DNA from: Alishewanella metallidurans
GTDB lineage: Bacteria; Pseudomonadota; Gammaproteobacteria; Enterobacterales; Alteromonadaceae
Length of the DNA stretch: 64,000 bases
Direction: 5' to 3'
Assembly: GCF_036983985.1 (NCBI RefSeq)
Contig: NZ_JALAHQ010000002.1
Coordinates: 742,567 to 806,566, forward strand
Of the stretch, positions 26,776 through 35,008 are shown piece by piece; position 1 is the first letter of the stretch; each line of letters starts with the position of its first letter. A program made the translations under genes and the position numbers. The notes below the pieces were generated by a model. The model was given only the letters and a program-made list of their open reading frames with translations, did no database searches and was not told the DNA's origin.

Positions 26776-27229
26776 ACAGTAACTCTAGCAATATAGCTAA
26801 TTGCGCCTCAACATCCCCAACCAGAAGCAATTGTCTGGTATAAACCTGTGGATCAGCTGATAAAATGAGGTAACCCTTTCTTGGGCCTAACGGTTTGATA
26901 ATATCCAGTTGCCCGAACTGACCATAATAACGAAGCGCCATTACAGCCAACCTAGCCCGTTCAAAATCAGTTTTAGCTTTTAGCTGATTAAGCTGGTAAT
27001 TTTTTGAAAATATCACATGAGCACGCAGCTTTACTTGAATATCCGGCTCATTAATTAACTTGCTGACTTCACCTTCTGTTTGAAACTGTGCCAACCTTTT
27101 CACTATCAGTGCTTTATCTGTTTTATATGCGGGTAAATCTATTGTTATTAGCTCGTGTTGCTGTGCAGACACAAAGCCATACGGTAGCAGACAAAATAAC
27201 AAGTTCACGAGATAGATTATTTTTCTCAC
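26774..27229 (-). CDS. Orphan exported protein inside the pheA-end repeat
   Basis: 151-residue protein with a clear Sec signal peptide (about 1-22, LLFCLLPYGFVSAQQ). The mature part is mixed: LPAYKTDKALIVKRLAQFQ, then NYQLNQLKAKTDFERARLAVMALRYYGQFGQL, IIKPLGPRKGYLILSADPQVYTRQLLLVGD. There are no Cys and no recognisable domain. It starts at GTG 27229 with an AAGGA Shine-Dalgarno 8 nt upstream. It is the only gene in the 560-bp segment between two copies of the pheA 3' end and converges on pheA. It was probably acquired with that segment; function unknown. Confidence 0.7.
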   Translation of the reverse strand: MRKIIYLVNLLFCLLPYGFVSAQQHELITIDLPAYKTDKALIVKRLAQFQTEGEVSKLINEPDIQVKLRAHVIFSKNYQLNQLKAKTDFERARLAVMALRYYGQFGQLDIIKPLGPRKGYLILSADPQVYTRQLLLVGDVEAQLAILLELL

Positions 27230-27258
27230 AACATTTTCCTTACGTAAAAAAATGATAA

Positions 27259-27287
27259 GTTACCCCAGCGAAGATATAGAGCCAACA
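27259..27287 (+). repeat. Direct repeat copy 2 (displaced pheA end with stop codon)
   Basis: 29 bp encoding YPSEDIEPT followed at once by TAA (27288-27290), out of context behind the orphan gene. It probably represents the original last codons of pheA. Upstream of it the similarity to pheA stops abruptly. Confidence 0.8.
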
Positions 27288-27316
27288 TAATTACAGAGCG
27301 GCTAATTTAACCATAA

Positions 27317-27341
27317 GGGCCTAAGCTAGGATCCTAGGCCC
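27317..27341. terminator. Hairpin downstream of the displaced pheA end
   Basis: GGGCCTA (27317-27323) and TAGGCCC (27335-27341) around an 11-nt loop that itself contains a GGATCC palindrome. It lies 27 bp past the stop of the displaced pheA end and also downstream of the convergent metallo-hydrolase gene. It may be the old pheA terminator. Confidence 0.5.
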
Positions 27342-27368
27342 AGTGCAAACACTAGGTATTGTCTAACC

Positions 27369-28775
27369 CTAAAGCTCAATCACATCGCCTTTTTCTGGTA
27401 TTTGCGTATTAATGCCCAGCTCAGCTAATTTTTCTTGTAATGCCAATTGTGCTTCAGACTCACCATGCACTAAATAAATACGCGGCTGACCACCTATTGC
27501 CTGCACCCAATTTATGAGCTCAGACTGATCGGCATGAGCAGAAAAACCACCTATCGTATGCACCTTTGTTTTAACAACAATATCTTGGCCAAACAACTTA
27601 ACTCGGCGCTCTCCATCAACTAAACGTCGGCCTAAGGTGCCCTGAGCTTGAAAGCCAACAAAAATCAGGTGATTAGAGCTTTTCCATAAGTTGTGTTTTA
27701 AATGGTGCACGATGCGCCCGCCATTACACATACCGCTACCAGCGATAACAATGGCGCCTTCGGTTACACGATTTATAGCCATAGACTCTTCAACACTTTC
27801 AGTAAAACGCAGTATGGGCAATAAATCTTGTAGCTGCATGCTAGGTTTAAAGCCTATAGCTGCAAGATCACTTTGTTCTAAACAACGTAAATACTCATTA
27901 TAAATACCGGTAATGCTAATCGCCATTGGGCTATCAAGAAATACCACGCGTTGTTTTAACCGGCCTTGGTGATGTAATAAGGCAAGGTAGTATAAAATTT
28001 CTTGCGTTCGGCCCAGTGCAAAAGCCGGAATAAACACATTCCCGCCATCTTTATGCGCTTGCTCTAGAGCAGCAGTTAACTCTGCTAGCGAGCTATCAAG
28101 GTCCTGATGATTTCGATTACCATAAGTACTTTCCATTAGTACTATATCAGCTTGACCAATTTCAGCAGGGTCATACATTAAAACAGTTGATGGATTACCT
28201 AAGTCACCTGAAAACACCAGCTTTCTCATACCTTGGTTGCCTTTAAGCCACAGCTGCACAATGGCTGAACCCAGAATATGCCCTGCATCTGCAAACTCTA
28301 ATTCTAAGCCAGGTAAAGGCAGAACACGTTTTTTATAAGGTACTGGCTGACACAGTTGTACTGCGCGTTCTGCATCTTGCAACCTGAGCACGGGATCTTG
28401 TAGTTTCTTTCCTGCTCTTGCTGCTTTTCGGTTTTGCCATTCCAAATCTTTTAAATACAAATGCACTGAGTCTTTCAATAAAACGGGGAGTAATTCTGCC
28501 GTGCCGGGCGTACAAATAATTTTGCCATCAAAACCGCGGGCAACTAATAAAGGTAACAAACCGCTGTGGTCGATATGTGCATGCGATAAAATAACCAAGT
28601 CGATATCTTTGGGCTTAAATGCAAAACGAAACTTGTGCCACTCGCGTATTTGGTCTGCGCCCTGCACCATCCCGCAATCGAGCAATATCTGTTTGTTACC
28701 TAATTTGATAAGATAGCAAGATCCCGTAACTTGTTGCGCCGCTCCAATAAACTGTAATGTTGCAGATAACGACAT
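27369..28775 (-). CDS. Beta-CASP metallo-beta-lactamase fold hydrolase (RNA-processing type)
   Basis: 468-residue cytoplasmic protein. The metallo-beta-lactamase core holds the zinc motif SHAHIDHSG (His65, His67, Asp69, His70), with further ligands in DAGHILGSA and SGDLG. A beta-CASP domain (about 220-390, with FIPAFALGRTQEILYYL) is followed by an RMMBL end (GFSAHADQSELINWV and LVHGESEAQ). This is the family of CPSF73-like RNA exo/endonucleases, common as single genes in proteobacteria; the RNA target is unknown. It is divergent from the LOG-family gene and convergent with pheA. Confidence 0.92.
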   Translation of the reverse strand: MSLSATLQFIGAAQQVTGSCYLIKLGNKQILLDCGMVQGADQIREWHKFRFAFKPKDIDLVILSHAHIDHSGLLPLLVARGFDGKIICTPGTAELLPVLLKDSVHLYLKDLEWQNRKAARAGKKLQDPVLRLQDAERAVQLCQPVPYKKRVLPLPGLELEFADAGHILGSAIVQLWLKGNQGMRKLVFSGDLGNPSTVLMYDPAEIGQADIVLMESTYGNRNHQDLDSSLAELTAALEQAHKDGGNVFIPAFALGRTQEILYYLALLHHQGRLKQRVVFLDSPMAISITGIYNEYLRCLEQSDLAAIGFKPSMQLQDLLPILRFTESVEESMAINRVTEGAIVIAGSGMCNGGRIVHHLKHNLWKSSNHLIFVGFQAQGTLGRRLVDGERRVKLFGQDIVVKTKVHTIGGFSAHADQSELINWVQAIGGQPRIYLVHGESEAQLALQEKLAELGINTQIPEKGDVIEL

Positions 28776-28862
28776 ACTATATCCTTATTAACCAAACCAT
28801 CTAGGCTACAGATTATCACTTTTTCTTTTGCTTAACCTGTAACAATCAAGGAACCGAGTATC

Positions 28863-29744
28863 ATGGCTTCAGACCCACACCAACTGCACGACCGCCACCT
28901 AGCCTCTGCCAAACAATCCGCTGAGGCTATAGCTAGGTTGCAAGACAATGTATCCTACCGCTTAGCCTTTGCTGATAATGATTTTCTAACACAAGACGAA
29001 TTACGCCATGTCCGCTTGCAGCTTGAGTATTTAAAGCCACAGATGGTGTTAGAACACCATAATATTAATGCCACCATCGTGGTATTTGGTAGCGCTCGCT
29101 TTTTAGCTCCAGAGCAAGCCGAGACAGAAGTGATAAAAGCTAAACAACATTTAGCGCAAAATAATTCAGCAGAAAACCAACTCGCGCTGCGAGCTGCAGA
29201 AAAACAATTTCGCAACAGTAAGTATTATAGCGCGTCACAAAAATTTGCCGAGCTCGCTACCCAGTTTAGTTGTGCGAATACCGATTGTGCGATGACGATT
29301 ATTAGTGGCGGTGGCCCAGGCGTTATGGAAGCAGCGAATCGCGGTGCCATGAATGCCGGCGGTAAGAGTATTGGTTTAAACATTGTTTTACCAAAAGAAC
29401 AGCAACCTAACCCATACATTACACCAGAGTTTTGTTTTCAGTTTCATTACTTTGCTATTCGTAAAATGCACTTTTTACAACGAGCTCGCGCTCTAGTAGC
29501 CTTTCCGGGTGGTTTTGGTACGCTAGATGAACTGTTTGAAACGCTAACCCTGATTCAAACTAAAAAGGCCGAACGGGTACCGGTTATCTTATACGATAAA
29601 GCATTTTGGCAGCGCTTAATCAATTTTGACATGTTGGTAGAGGAAGGTTTAATTAACCCTGAAGACATAAACCTGATTCAGTATGCAGAAACCCCTGAAG
29701 ATGCATGGCAACAAATAACTGAGTTTTATAAACTTAATAAGTAA
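28863..29744 (+). CDS. LOG-family protein (putative nucleotide 5'-monophosphate phosphoribohydrolase)
   Basis: 293-residue cytoplasmic Rossmann-like protein. It carries ISGGGPGVMEAANRGA (about 145) and PGGFGTLDE (215-223), the PGGxGTxxE motif of the LOG family formerly annotated as lysine decarboxylases. Related enzymes cleave AMP or other nucleotides to base and ribose phosphate. It has an N-terminal extension of about 75 residues relative to plant LOG proteins, typical of a proteobacterial subgroup. A ribosome binding site AAGGAACC lies just before ATG 28863. Monocistronic. Confidence 0.88.
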   Translation: MASDPHQLHDRHLASAKQSAEAIARLQDNVSYRLAFADNDFLTQDELRHVRLQLEYLKPQMVLEHHNINATIVVFGSARFLAPEQAETEVIKAKQHLAQNNSAENQLALRAAEKQFRNSKYYSASQKFAELATQFSCANTDCAMTIISGGGPGVMEAANRGAMNAGGKSIGLNIVLPKEQQPNPYITPEFCFQFHYFAIRKMHFLQRARALVAFPGGFGTLDELFETLTLIQTKKAERVPVILYDKAFWQRLINFDMLVEEGLINPEDINLIQYAETPEDAWQQITEFYKLNK

Positions 29745-29800
29745 ACGCGCATATATTGGCAACGCTGCCGCTGATCTTAACGCTAACTATATGTTTTAGC

Positions 29801-30934
29801 TTAACTTCGACTATCAGCGGCTTTTTGTAATAGCTGTTTACTTTCTTGTAAAAATTGCTCAGCCAGTTCACCAAAAAATTGCTGCCCTTTGCCAAACTGT
29901 GCCATTAAGCCAGCTTTATCTTTGCTTTCTAACAGCTGCAGCAGTTCATTAAAACGCTGCTGATAACGCTGTAAAAGTGCCGCTACCGCAGAAGATGAAA
30001 GCATAATATCGGCATATAGCTCAGCATTTTGTGCGAACAAACGCCCAACCATAGCAAGCTCTAATCGATATATTGGCGAACTTAGTTGTAATAACATTGG
30101 CAAGTCTGCTTTTTCGTCAGCCAAATGCACACCATAGGCTAAAGACGAGAAGTGTCGCATTGCCTGAATAAGCTGCATGGCACTATCGTGCTCATGCGCA
30201 ACTTTTTCAGTTAGCTCTGCTCCCCATACTTTTAGCTGCTCTAGCAACCATTGATACTGCTCAGCGTGTTGGCCATGGCATACCACCACCACCTGCTTAA
30301 CTAAATTAGTAACATCAGCGCCAAACATTGGGTGCAAGCCAAGCACGGGGCCAGTGTGCTTATTTAGCATCACGTTTAACGGCTGAACTTTAATACTGGT
30401 AATGTCTGCCAACACACAATCTTTAGCTAAAGCAGGTAACTGGTTAATTAATTGCTCAGTTAAGGTAATTGGCACTGCCATTAGCACCAGCGCCGCATCA
30501 GCACAAATTGCTTTAGCATTAGGCCAGTCTTGCTGCTCTAATATTGCAACCTGATAGCCAGAGCGTTGAAATAAGCTAGCAAACCGAGCACCTAGTGCGC
30601 CGCCTCCGCCGACAATAACCACCTTGCCGCCAGTTTTGCGGCAACAAACAAAACCGCTTTCTTGGGTTTGGTATGATTCACGCATTATACGCCGCAGAAT
30701 ATCTTCAGTAAGATCAGCAGATACACCAAGCTGCATCGCTTGTTGCCGCCTTGCCGCAAGCAATTGTTGCTCGCGCTCTGGCACATACACCGGCAGCGCA
30801 TATTGTTGCTTCACTACGCCAACCTGGGCAGTAACTTGAGCGCGCGCAGCCAGTAGTGCAACTAACTGGCTATCAATACTATCTATTTGCTGGCGTAAAG
30901 GCGCTAAGGCTTGCTGAGCTGTTGGCTTAGTCAT
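29801..30934 (-). CDS. tyrA: TyrA, chorismate mutase/prephenate dehydrogenase (T-protein)
   Basis: Bifunctional enzyme leading from chorismate to 4-hydroxyphenylpyruvate in tyrosine synthesis. 377 residues from ATG 30934: chorismate mutase (about 5-90, LRQQIDSIDSQLVALLAARAQ), NAD-binding Rossmann motif VGGGGALGARFASLF, and dehydrogenase features LADITSIK and LGLHPMFGADV. The frame is open to a TTG at 30946, but the ATG lies one base after the aroF stop, a typical coupled spacing. It forms an aroF-tyrA operon as in E. coli and is expected to share the TyrR-type control upstream of aroF. Confidence 0.96.
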   Translation of the reverse strand: MTKPTAQQALAPLRQQIDSIDSQLVALLAARAQVTAQVGVVKQQYALPVYVPEREQQLLAARRQQAMQLGVSADLTEDILRRIMRESYQTQESGFVCCRKTGGKVVIVGGGGALGARFASLFQRSGYQVAILEQQDWPNAKAICADAALVLMAVPITLTEQLINQLPALAKDCVLADITSIKVQPLNVMLNKHTGPVLGLHPMFGADVTNLVKQVVVVCHGQHAEQYQWLLEQLKVWGAELTEKVAHEHDSAMQLIQAMRHFSSLAYGVHLADEKADLPMLLQLSSPIYRLELAMVGRLFAQNAELYADIMLSSSAVAALLQRYQQRFNELLQLLESKDKAGLMAQFGKGQQFFGELAEQFLQESKQLLQKAADSRS

Positions 30935-30935
30935 G

Positions 30936-31994
30936 TTAGGCTGCAACTACTACGGGTTGCATTTTTTGATGCAAGCTGGCTAGCAACACGGCAGTGGTGT
31001 CCCAATCGATACAGGCATCGGTAACTGAAACACCGTATTTTTCTGCTTTGCCATTAGTTAACTCCTGCCGTCCTGCATTAAGGTGGCTTTCTAGCATAAT
31101 ACCAATTATGGCCTCATTACCCGCTTGACGCTGAGCAATAACATTTAATGCTACTTCACCTTGGCGGTTATGATCTTTATTAGAATTGCCGTGGCTACAA
31201 TCAACCACAATACCACGTGGTAATTTTAGCTTATCTAGTTTAGCCAAGACATCACTAATACTTTGTTCATCGTAATTTGGCGTCACACCGCCGCGCAAAA
31301 TAATATGGCCATCGGGGTTACCGGCCGTTTGCACTAAGCTCACCTCCCCGCGTTGATTTATACCAATAAAGCTATGGCCACTTGCCGCCGACTGCAAGGC
31401 ATTAAAAGCGACATTTAAATTACCGTCGGTGCCATTTTTAAAACCAACCGGCATAGATAAACCACTGGCCATTTCACGGTGAGTTTGCGACTCTACTGTA
31501 CGCGCACCTATAGCAGACCAGCTAATTAAGTCAGATAAATACTGTGGGCTAATCGGGTCTAGCGCTTCGGTCGCCGTTGGTAACTCTAGCTCAACCATTT
31601 TTAACAACAGCTCTCGACCCCAGGTTAACCCCGTTTCTAAGTCAAACGAATCATCTAAATGTGGATCATTAATAAAGCCTTTCCAGCCTACCGTAGTACG
31701 TGGTTTTTCAAAATACACTCGCATCACGATATATAAGCTGTCTGCATATTGTAGCTGCAGCTGCTTTAGTTTTTTTGCATACTCAATAGCTGCAATTGGA
31801 TCATGAATTGAACAAGGGCCAGCAACTACCAGTAAACGTTTATCACGGCCATGCACTATGTTGGCAATATCGCGACGAGCAAGTTGCACAAATTTCGCGC
31901 CCTGTTCAGATAATGGTAATACCTTTTTTAGTACTGCCGGCGGGCTAAGTGGTTTTGCTGACACCACGCGCAGATCGTCTACTCTTTTACTCAT
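30936..31994 (-). CDS. aroF: AroF-type 3-deoxy-7-phosphoheptulonate synthase
   Basis: First enzyme of the shikimate pathway, condensing PEP and erythrose 4-phosphate; class I alpha, cytoplasmic. 352 residues with VAGPCSIHDP, RVYFEKPRTTVGWKGFINDP, LPTATEALDP, the FKNGTDGN substrate loop and VDCSHGNS. I call it aroF rather than aroG/aroH because it forms an operon with tyrA and is preceded by TyrR-box-like sites. The allosteric effector (tyrosine) is inferred from this context. Confidence 0.93.
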   Translation of the reverse strand: MSKRVDDLRVVSAKPLSPPAVLKKVLPLSEQGAKFVQLARRDIANIVHGRDKRLLVVAGPCSIHDPIAAIEYAKKLKQLQLQYADSLYIVMRVYFEKPRTTVGWKGFINDPHLDDSFDLETGLTWGRELLLKMVELELPTATEALDPISPQYLSDLISWSAIGARTVESQTHREMASGLSMPVGFKNGTDGNLNVAFNALQSAASGHSFIGINQRGEVSLVQTAGNPDGHIILRGGVTPNYDEQSISDVLAKLDKLKLPRGIVVDCSHGNSNKDHNRQGEVALNVIAQRQAGNEAIIGIMLESHLNAGRQELTNGKAEKYGVSVTDACIDWDTTAVLLASLHQKMQPVVVAA

Positions 31995-32014
31995 ACCACA
32001 ACCTCAACACCGAG

Positions 32015-32053
32015 TGTAAACTTTAAATTACACATCGTATTAAATAAATTACA
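32015..32053 (-). promoter_or_regulatory. Two adjacent TyrR-box-like sites at aroF-tyrA
   Basis: Site 1 (32015-32032) reads TGTAAA-N6-ATTACA, one mismatch from TGTAAA-N6-TTTACA. Site 2 (32036-32053), read on the - strand, is TGTA-N10-TACG and keeps the G-N14-C core. Their centres are 21 bp apart, two helical turns, the strong-plus-weak layout known at E. coli TyrR promoters. They lie just downstream of the predicted transcription start. Confidence 0.65.
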
Positions 32054-32060
32054 AATGTCG

Positions 32061-32089
32061 ATAATAAAGATCTAAGCAAAGCGCGTCAA
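32061..32089 (-). promoter_or_regulatory. Sigma-70-like promoter of aroF-tyrA
   Basis: On the - strand TTGACG (-35, 32084-32089), a 17-bp spacer and TATTAT (-10, 32061-32066), about 70 bp before the aroF ATG. It is a near-consensus match with ideal spacing. Confidence 0.7.
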
Positions 32090-32144
32090 CCCAATGCAAG
32101 CTATTAAAAACAAGATTAAGGCATTTTTTCGCTATGGATATTTT

Positions 32145-32162
32145 TGTACACAATTACATACA
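32145..32162. promoter_or_regulatory. Distal TyrR-box-like site
   Basis: TGTA-N10-TACA, about 90-110 bp upstream of the predicted aroF transcription start and near the end of the upstream dnaJ-related gene. It keeps the outer consensus but not the inner A/T bases fully, so it is weaker evidence than the proximal pair. Confidence 0.4.
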
Positions 32163-32170
32163 AAATGCGA

Positions 32171-32782
32171 TTAAAATTTCTGCAATAGCTGCTGGTAAGC
32201 TTGGCGTAGCAAAATAAATTGCTGTTGATCACCACCTCGATCAGGGTGCAGCTGCAATGCTTTAACCCGATAGGCCTTTTTTAGCTGAAGTAGGTTAAAA
32301 CTAAGATCAAGTTCCAGCAGGTTTAGTGCCTCTGCCGTTGGTATATAAGTAGTAGAAGATTGACGATTAACATTCTGCCAAAATGCTTGCAGCTGTTGAT
32401 CCAGTATTTGCTCGGTCATAGCATAAAAATTATGCCAATTAAGGTAGTAAGCACGCCGGCTAGCGTCCGCTTGTTGTTCTGGGGCGTCACTAATGGCTAA
32501 ACATTGCACTTTGGCTAAGCCAATATTGAGATAGATTTGTTGCTCTAGTATTAGGCTATGTTGTAGACGATATAGCAGATGATACAGCACAAAATGCTGC
32601 TGAAACCGCGCCAGATCAGCACTTATTACTTCGTCTGCTTGTAATTTAAGCCCAAGCCGTTGCAATAAATATTGTTCTTCAATCACGCTATTTTCTGGTT
32701 GATGCGCCAAAATAAGGCTGTGTAACTGACCTTGTAGCAGGGTAAGAATAGATTCAGCTAAGGGCGCGTTAGATATTGTCAT
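32171..32782 (-). CDS. DnaJ-related protein with C-terminal J domain
   Basis: 203-residue cytoplasmic protein. A C-terminal J domain (about 152-203) reads ALNLLELDLSFNLLQLKKAYR, then LHPDRGGD with the HPD motif needed to stimulate DnaK, then ILLRQAYQQLLQ. The N-terminal 150 residues match the DNAJ_related N-terminal family typical of marine gammaproteobacteria (ESILTLLQGQLHSLILAHQP, ENSVIEEQYLLQRLGL). It is probably a specialised Hsp40 co-chaperone with unknown client. It lies upstream of aroF on the same strand but is separated from it by that operon's promoter. Confidence 0.85.
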   Translation of the reverse strand: MTISNAPLAESILTLLQGQLHSLILAHQPENSVIEEQYLLQRLGLKLQADEVISADLARFQQHFVLYHLLYRLQHSLILEQQIYLNIGLAKVQCLAISDAPEQQADASRRAYYLNWHNFYAMTEQILDQQLQAFWQNVNRQSSTTYIPTAEALNLLELDLSFNLLQLKKAYRVKALQLHPDRGGDQQQFILLRQAYQQLLQKF

Positions 32783-32800
32783 AGCGACACCATGCCAGAA

Positions 32801-32830
32801 AGAAAAAAGGCCGACAAGTGTCGGCCTTTT
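32801..32830 (-). terminator. Terminator of the rpsP-rimM-trmD-rplS operon
   Basis: Stem AAGGCCGACA/TGTCGGCCTT (32807-32816 with 32819-32828), followed on the - strand by a T-rich tract, 10 bp after the rplS stop. Confidence 0.9.
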
Positions 32831-32839
32831 AAGAATTGC

Positions 32840-33199
32840 TTAGTTAAGCTTTTCGCGGATACGCGCTGATCTACCTGAACGATCGCGTAAATAGTAAAGC
32901 TTAGCACGGCGAACTGCACCACGACGTTTAACAGTGATGCTGTCTACCATTGGGCTGTGCGTCTGGAATACACGCTCAACACCTTCGCCATTAGAGATCT
33001 TACGTACAGTGAACGCAGAATGCAGACCACGGTTGCGCTTAGCAATAACAACGCCTTCGTATGCCTGTAAACGAGTTTTATCACCTTCTTTAACTTTAAC
33101 TTGAACGATTACAGTATCGCCCGGCGCGAACGCAGGAACGTCTTTCTTTAACTGCTCGTCTTCAAGCATTTTGATAATGTTTTGGCTAACTTTGCTCAT
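32840..33199 (-). CDS. rplS: Ribosomal protein bL19
   Basis: 119-residue 50S subunit protein at the 30S-50S interface. It has FAPGDTVIVQVKVKEGDK, RLQAYEGVVIAKRNRGL, FTVRKISNGEGVERVFQ and the basic end AKLYYLRDRSGRSARIREK. Last gene of the conserved rpsP-rimM-trmD-rplS operon, 22 bp after trmD, with its own terminator downstream. Confidence 0.98.
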   Translation of the reverse strand: MSKVSQNIIKMLEDEQLKKDVPAFAPGDTVIVQVKVKEGDKTRLQAYEGVVIAKRNRGLHSAFTVRKISNGEGVERVFQTHSPMVDSITVKRRGAVRRAKLYYLRDRSGRSARIREKLN

Positions 33200-33221
33200 A
33201 ACAATCTCACTTTACCTGGAA

Positions 33222-34010
33222 TTAACTGTCTTGTTGCTGCCCCGTCCGGCACTCTTGCTGATGTTCTTGTTGAAACTCAGCCAGTAACCGTCGTTGCTCC
33301 TCAGTCAGAGCCAGGAGATTTAACATATCCGGTCGTCTAAGCCAGGTTCTCCCAAGAGACTGCTTTAAACGCCAGCGTCGTATATTTTCATGGTTACCAC
33401 TCAGTAATACTGATGGCACCTGTTTATTCGATAACACTTCAGGCCTTGTGTAGTGTGGACAATCAAGCAAACCGGATGCAAAAGAATCCTGTTCAGCTGA
33501 CTGTTCATGCCCAAGTACACCAGGTACTAAGCGAGAAACTGAATCAATCAGTACCATCGCCGGCAATTCACCGCCACTTAATACGTAATCACCAATTGAC
33601 CATTCTTCGTCAATTTCGCTTTCAATTACGCGTTCATCAATGCCTTCATAACGGCCAGCTACTAATAGTAGCTTAGAATGTTGCGCCAGTTCAGCTACAC
33701 CTTGTTGGTCTAGTTTGCGGCCTTGCGGCGACAAATATACCGTGTGTACCTTTCCACCTGCAGCTTGCTTCGCGGCGCGTATCGCGTCACTTAACGGCTG
33801 CACCATCATCAGCATACCTGGGCCACCACCATAAGGCCGGTCATCTACTGTGCGATGTTTGTCCGTGGCGTAATCCCGCGGGTTCCAACACTGCAACTGT
33901 ATAATGCCCTGCTTCACAGCTCGGCTAGTGACCCCATATTGCGTTATTGCTTCGAACATCTGCGGAAATAACGATACAACGCCAATCCACAATTTGTTGT
34001 TCTCAGGCAT
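33222..34010 (-). CDS. trmD: TrmD, tRNA (guanine37-N1)-methyltransferase
   Basis: SAM-dependent SPOUT methyltransferase that makes m1G37 in tRNAs and prevents +1 frameshifting. 262 residues. Visible are WIGVVSLFPQMFEAI, DDRPYGGGPGMLMM, LLVAGRYEGIDERV and the trefoil-knot SAM site GDYVLSGGELPAMVLID, then the linker and C-terminal DNA-binding-like domain with YTRPE and VPSVLLSGNHENIRRWR. Its ATG overlaps the rimM stop by one base (TAATG), implying translational coupling. Confidence 0.98.
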   Translation of the reverse strand: MPENNKLWIGVVSLFPQMFEAITQYGVTSRAVKQGIIQLQCWNPRDYATDKHRTVDDRPYGGGPGMLMMVQPLSDAIRAAKQAAGGKVHTVYLSPQGRKLDQQGVAELAQHSKLLLVAGRYEGIDERVIESEIDEEWSIGDYVLSGGELPAMVLIDSVSRLVPGVLGHEQSAEQDSFASGLLDCPHYTRPEVLSNKQVPSVLLSGNHENIRRWRLKQSLGRTWLRRPDMLNLLALTEEQRRLLAEFQQEHQQECRTGQQQDS

Positions 34011-34537
34011 TAAAACGCTGGATCCCAGTCTACGATAATGCGACGCTCGATTAAATCGACACTTTTAATGACAGAAGTCATTAAAAACGGCAACAACCTT
34101 TCTTTCTGACCAAATGCATCGGTACGGTTGGCTTTAACCACTAATACGTCGTTAGAACCGGTTTCCATTATGTCGATAACTTCACCTAGGTGATAACCCG
34201 CTTCGTTTATTACGGCTAAGCCCATTAGGTCTTTCCAGTAATAATCACCGTCTTCTAACGAAGGCAGTGCGTTGCTGGTTATGGCAATTTCAGCATTTAC
34301 ATAACGCTGAGCCACATCACGATCATTAACGCCGTCCAGTTTTGCTATCAGGCCATTACTATGGCGCTTCCAGCTAGACACTTGCACTGGTTGCCAGCTA
34401 CCTTGGAATTTTATTTGCCAAGGTGTGTAATCAAAAATCCCTTCCGGGAAGTCGGTGTAAGCGTTAACTTTCAGCCAGCCATTGATACCGTAAACTGCAC
34501 CAAATTTGCCAAGAACGACTAAATCTTTCTCACTCAA
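34010..34537 (-). CDS. rimM: RimM, 16S rRNA processing protein
   Basis: 30S maturation factor that binds uS19 and helps assemble the 30S head. 175 residues: N-terminal barrel (VLGKFGAVYGINGWLKVNAYTD) and PRC-like C-terminal domain (DYYWKDLMGLAVIN, LGEVIDIMETGSNDVLVV and LLPFLMTSVIKSVDL). The start is a TTG at 34537, the only plausible initiator in frame, so poor initiation may limit its level relative to the ribosomal proteins of the operon. It overlaps trmD by one base. Confidence 0.97.
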   Translation of the reverse strand: MSEKDLVVLGKFGAVYGINGWLKVNAYTDFPEGIFDYTPWQIKFQGSWQPVQVSSWKRHSNGLIAKLDGVNDRDVAQRYVNAEIAITSNALPSLEDGDYYWKDLMGLAVINEAGYHLGEVIDIMETGSNDVLVVKANRTDAFGQKERLLPFLMTSVIKSVDLIERRIIVDWDPAF

Positions 34538-34566
34538 GCTGACTACCCCACACGACCATTTGCTAA

Positions 34567-34818
34567 TTAAGCAGCTGCTTTAGTAGCGTTTTTCACTAAA
34601 GTTGTAACGCGATCACTCAGTGAAGCACCTTGTGCTACCCAGTGATTAATGCGGTCTAGGTCCAGACGCAGTTTCTCTTCAGTACCGCCAGCGATTGGGT
34701 TAAAGAAACCCACGCGCTCAATAAAGCGGCCGTCACGAGCAAAACGGCTGTCCGCTACCACAACTTGGTAAAATGGACGCTTTTTTGCGCCACCACGTTG
34801 TAAACGAATAGTTACCAT
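34567..34818 (-). CDS. rpsP: Ribosomal protein bS16
   Basis: 83-residue 30S subunit protein, first gene of the operon rpsP-rimM-trmD-rplS. The N-terminal MVTIRLQRGGAKKRPFYQVV and the following FARDGRFIERVGFFNP are diagnostic. A 29-bp gap separates it from rimM. A promoter candidate lies at 34890-34917. Confidence 0.98.
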   Translation of the reverse strand: MVTIRLQRGGAKKRPFYQVVVADSRFARDGRFIERVGFFNPIAGGTEEKLRLDLDRINHWVAQGASLSDRVTTLVKNATKAAA

Positions 34819-34889
34819 AAGGCCCTCTAATTTTATCGTTCAGGTTTTAAAAAATAACAACACCTCCAGTCGGACTGAAGGGCTGCAGC

Positions 34890-34917
34890 ATTTTACTGAT
34901 TTGACGCATAATTGCAA
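34890..34917 (-). promoter_or_regulatory. Predicted sigma-70 promoter of rpsP operon
   Basis: On the - strand TTGCAA (-35, 34912-34917), a 16-bp spacer and TAAAAT (-10, 34890-34895). This gives a leader of about 65 nt containing a CAGTC/GACTG inverted repeat near 34867-34877. Confidence 0.45.
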
Positions 34918-35008
34918 GGCATTTCGGGCTTTGCAGGCAGGGTTTGTCAATATAACGAATAACAGAACCCCTGCCTAATATAAGCAGGGCTTGAAACGCA
35001 GAGGAAGC

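Noticed and set aside
34969..34989. Strong terminator after ffh
   Set aside because: Only a 6-bp stem and no T-run on the - strand; noted as weak in the ffh entry instead of being listed.
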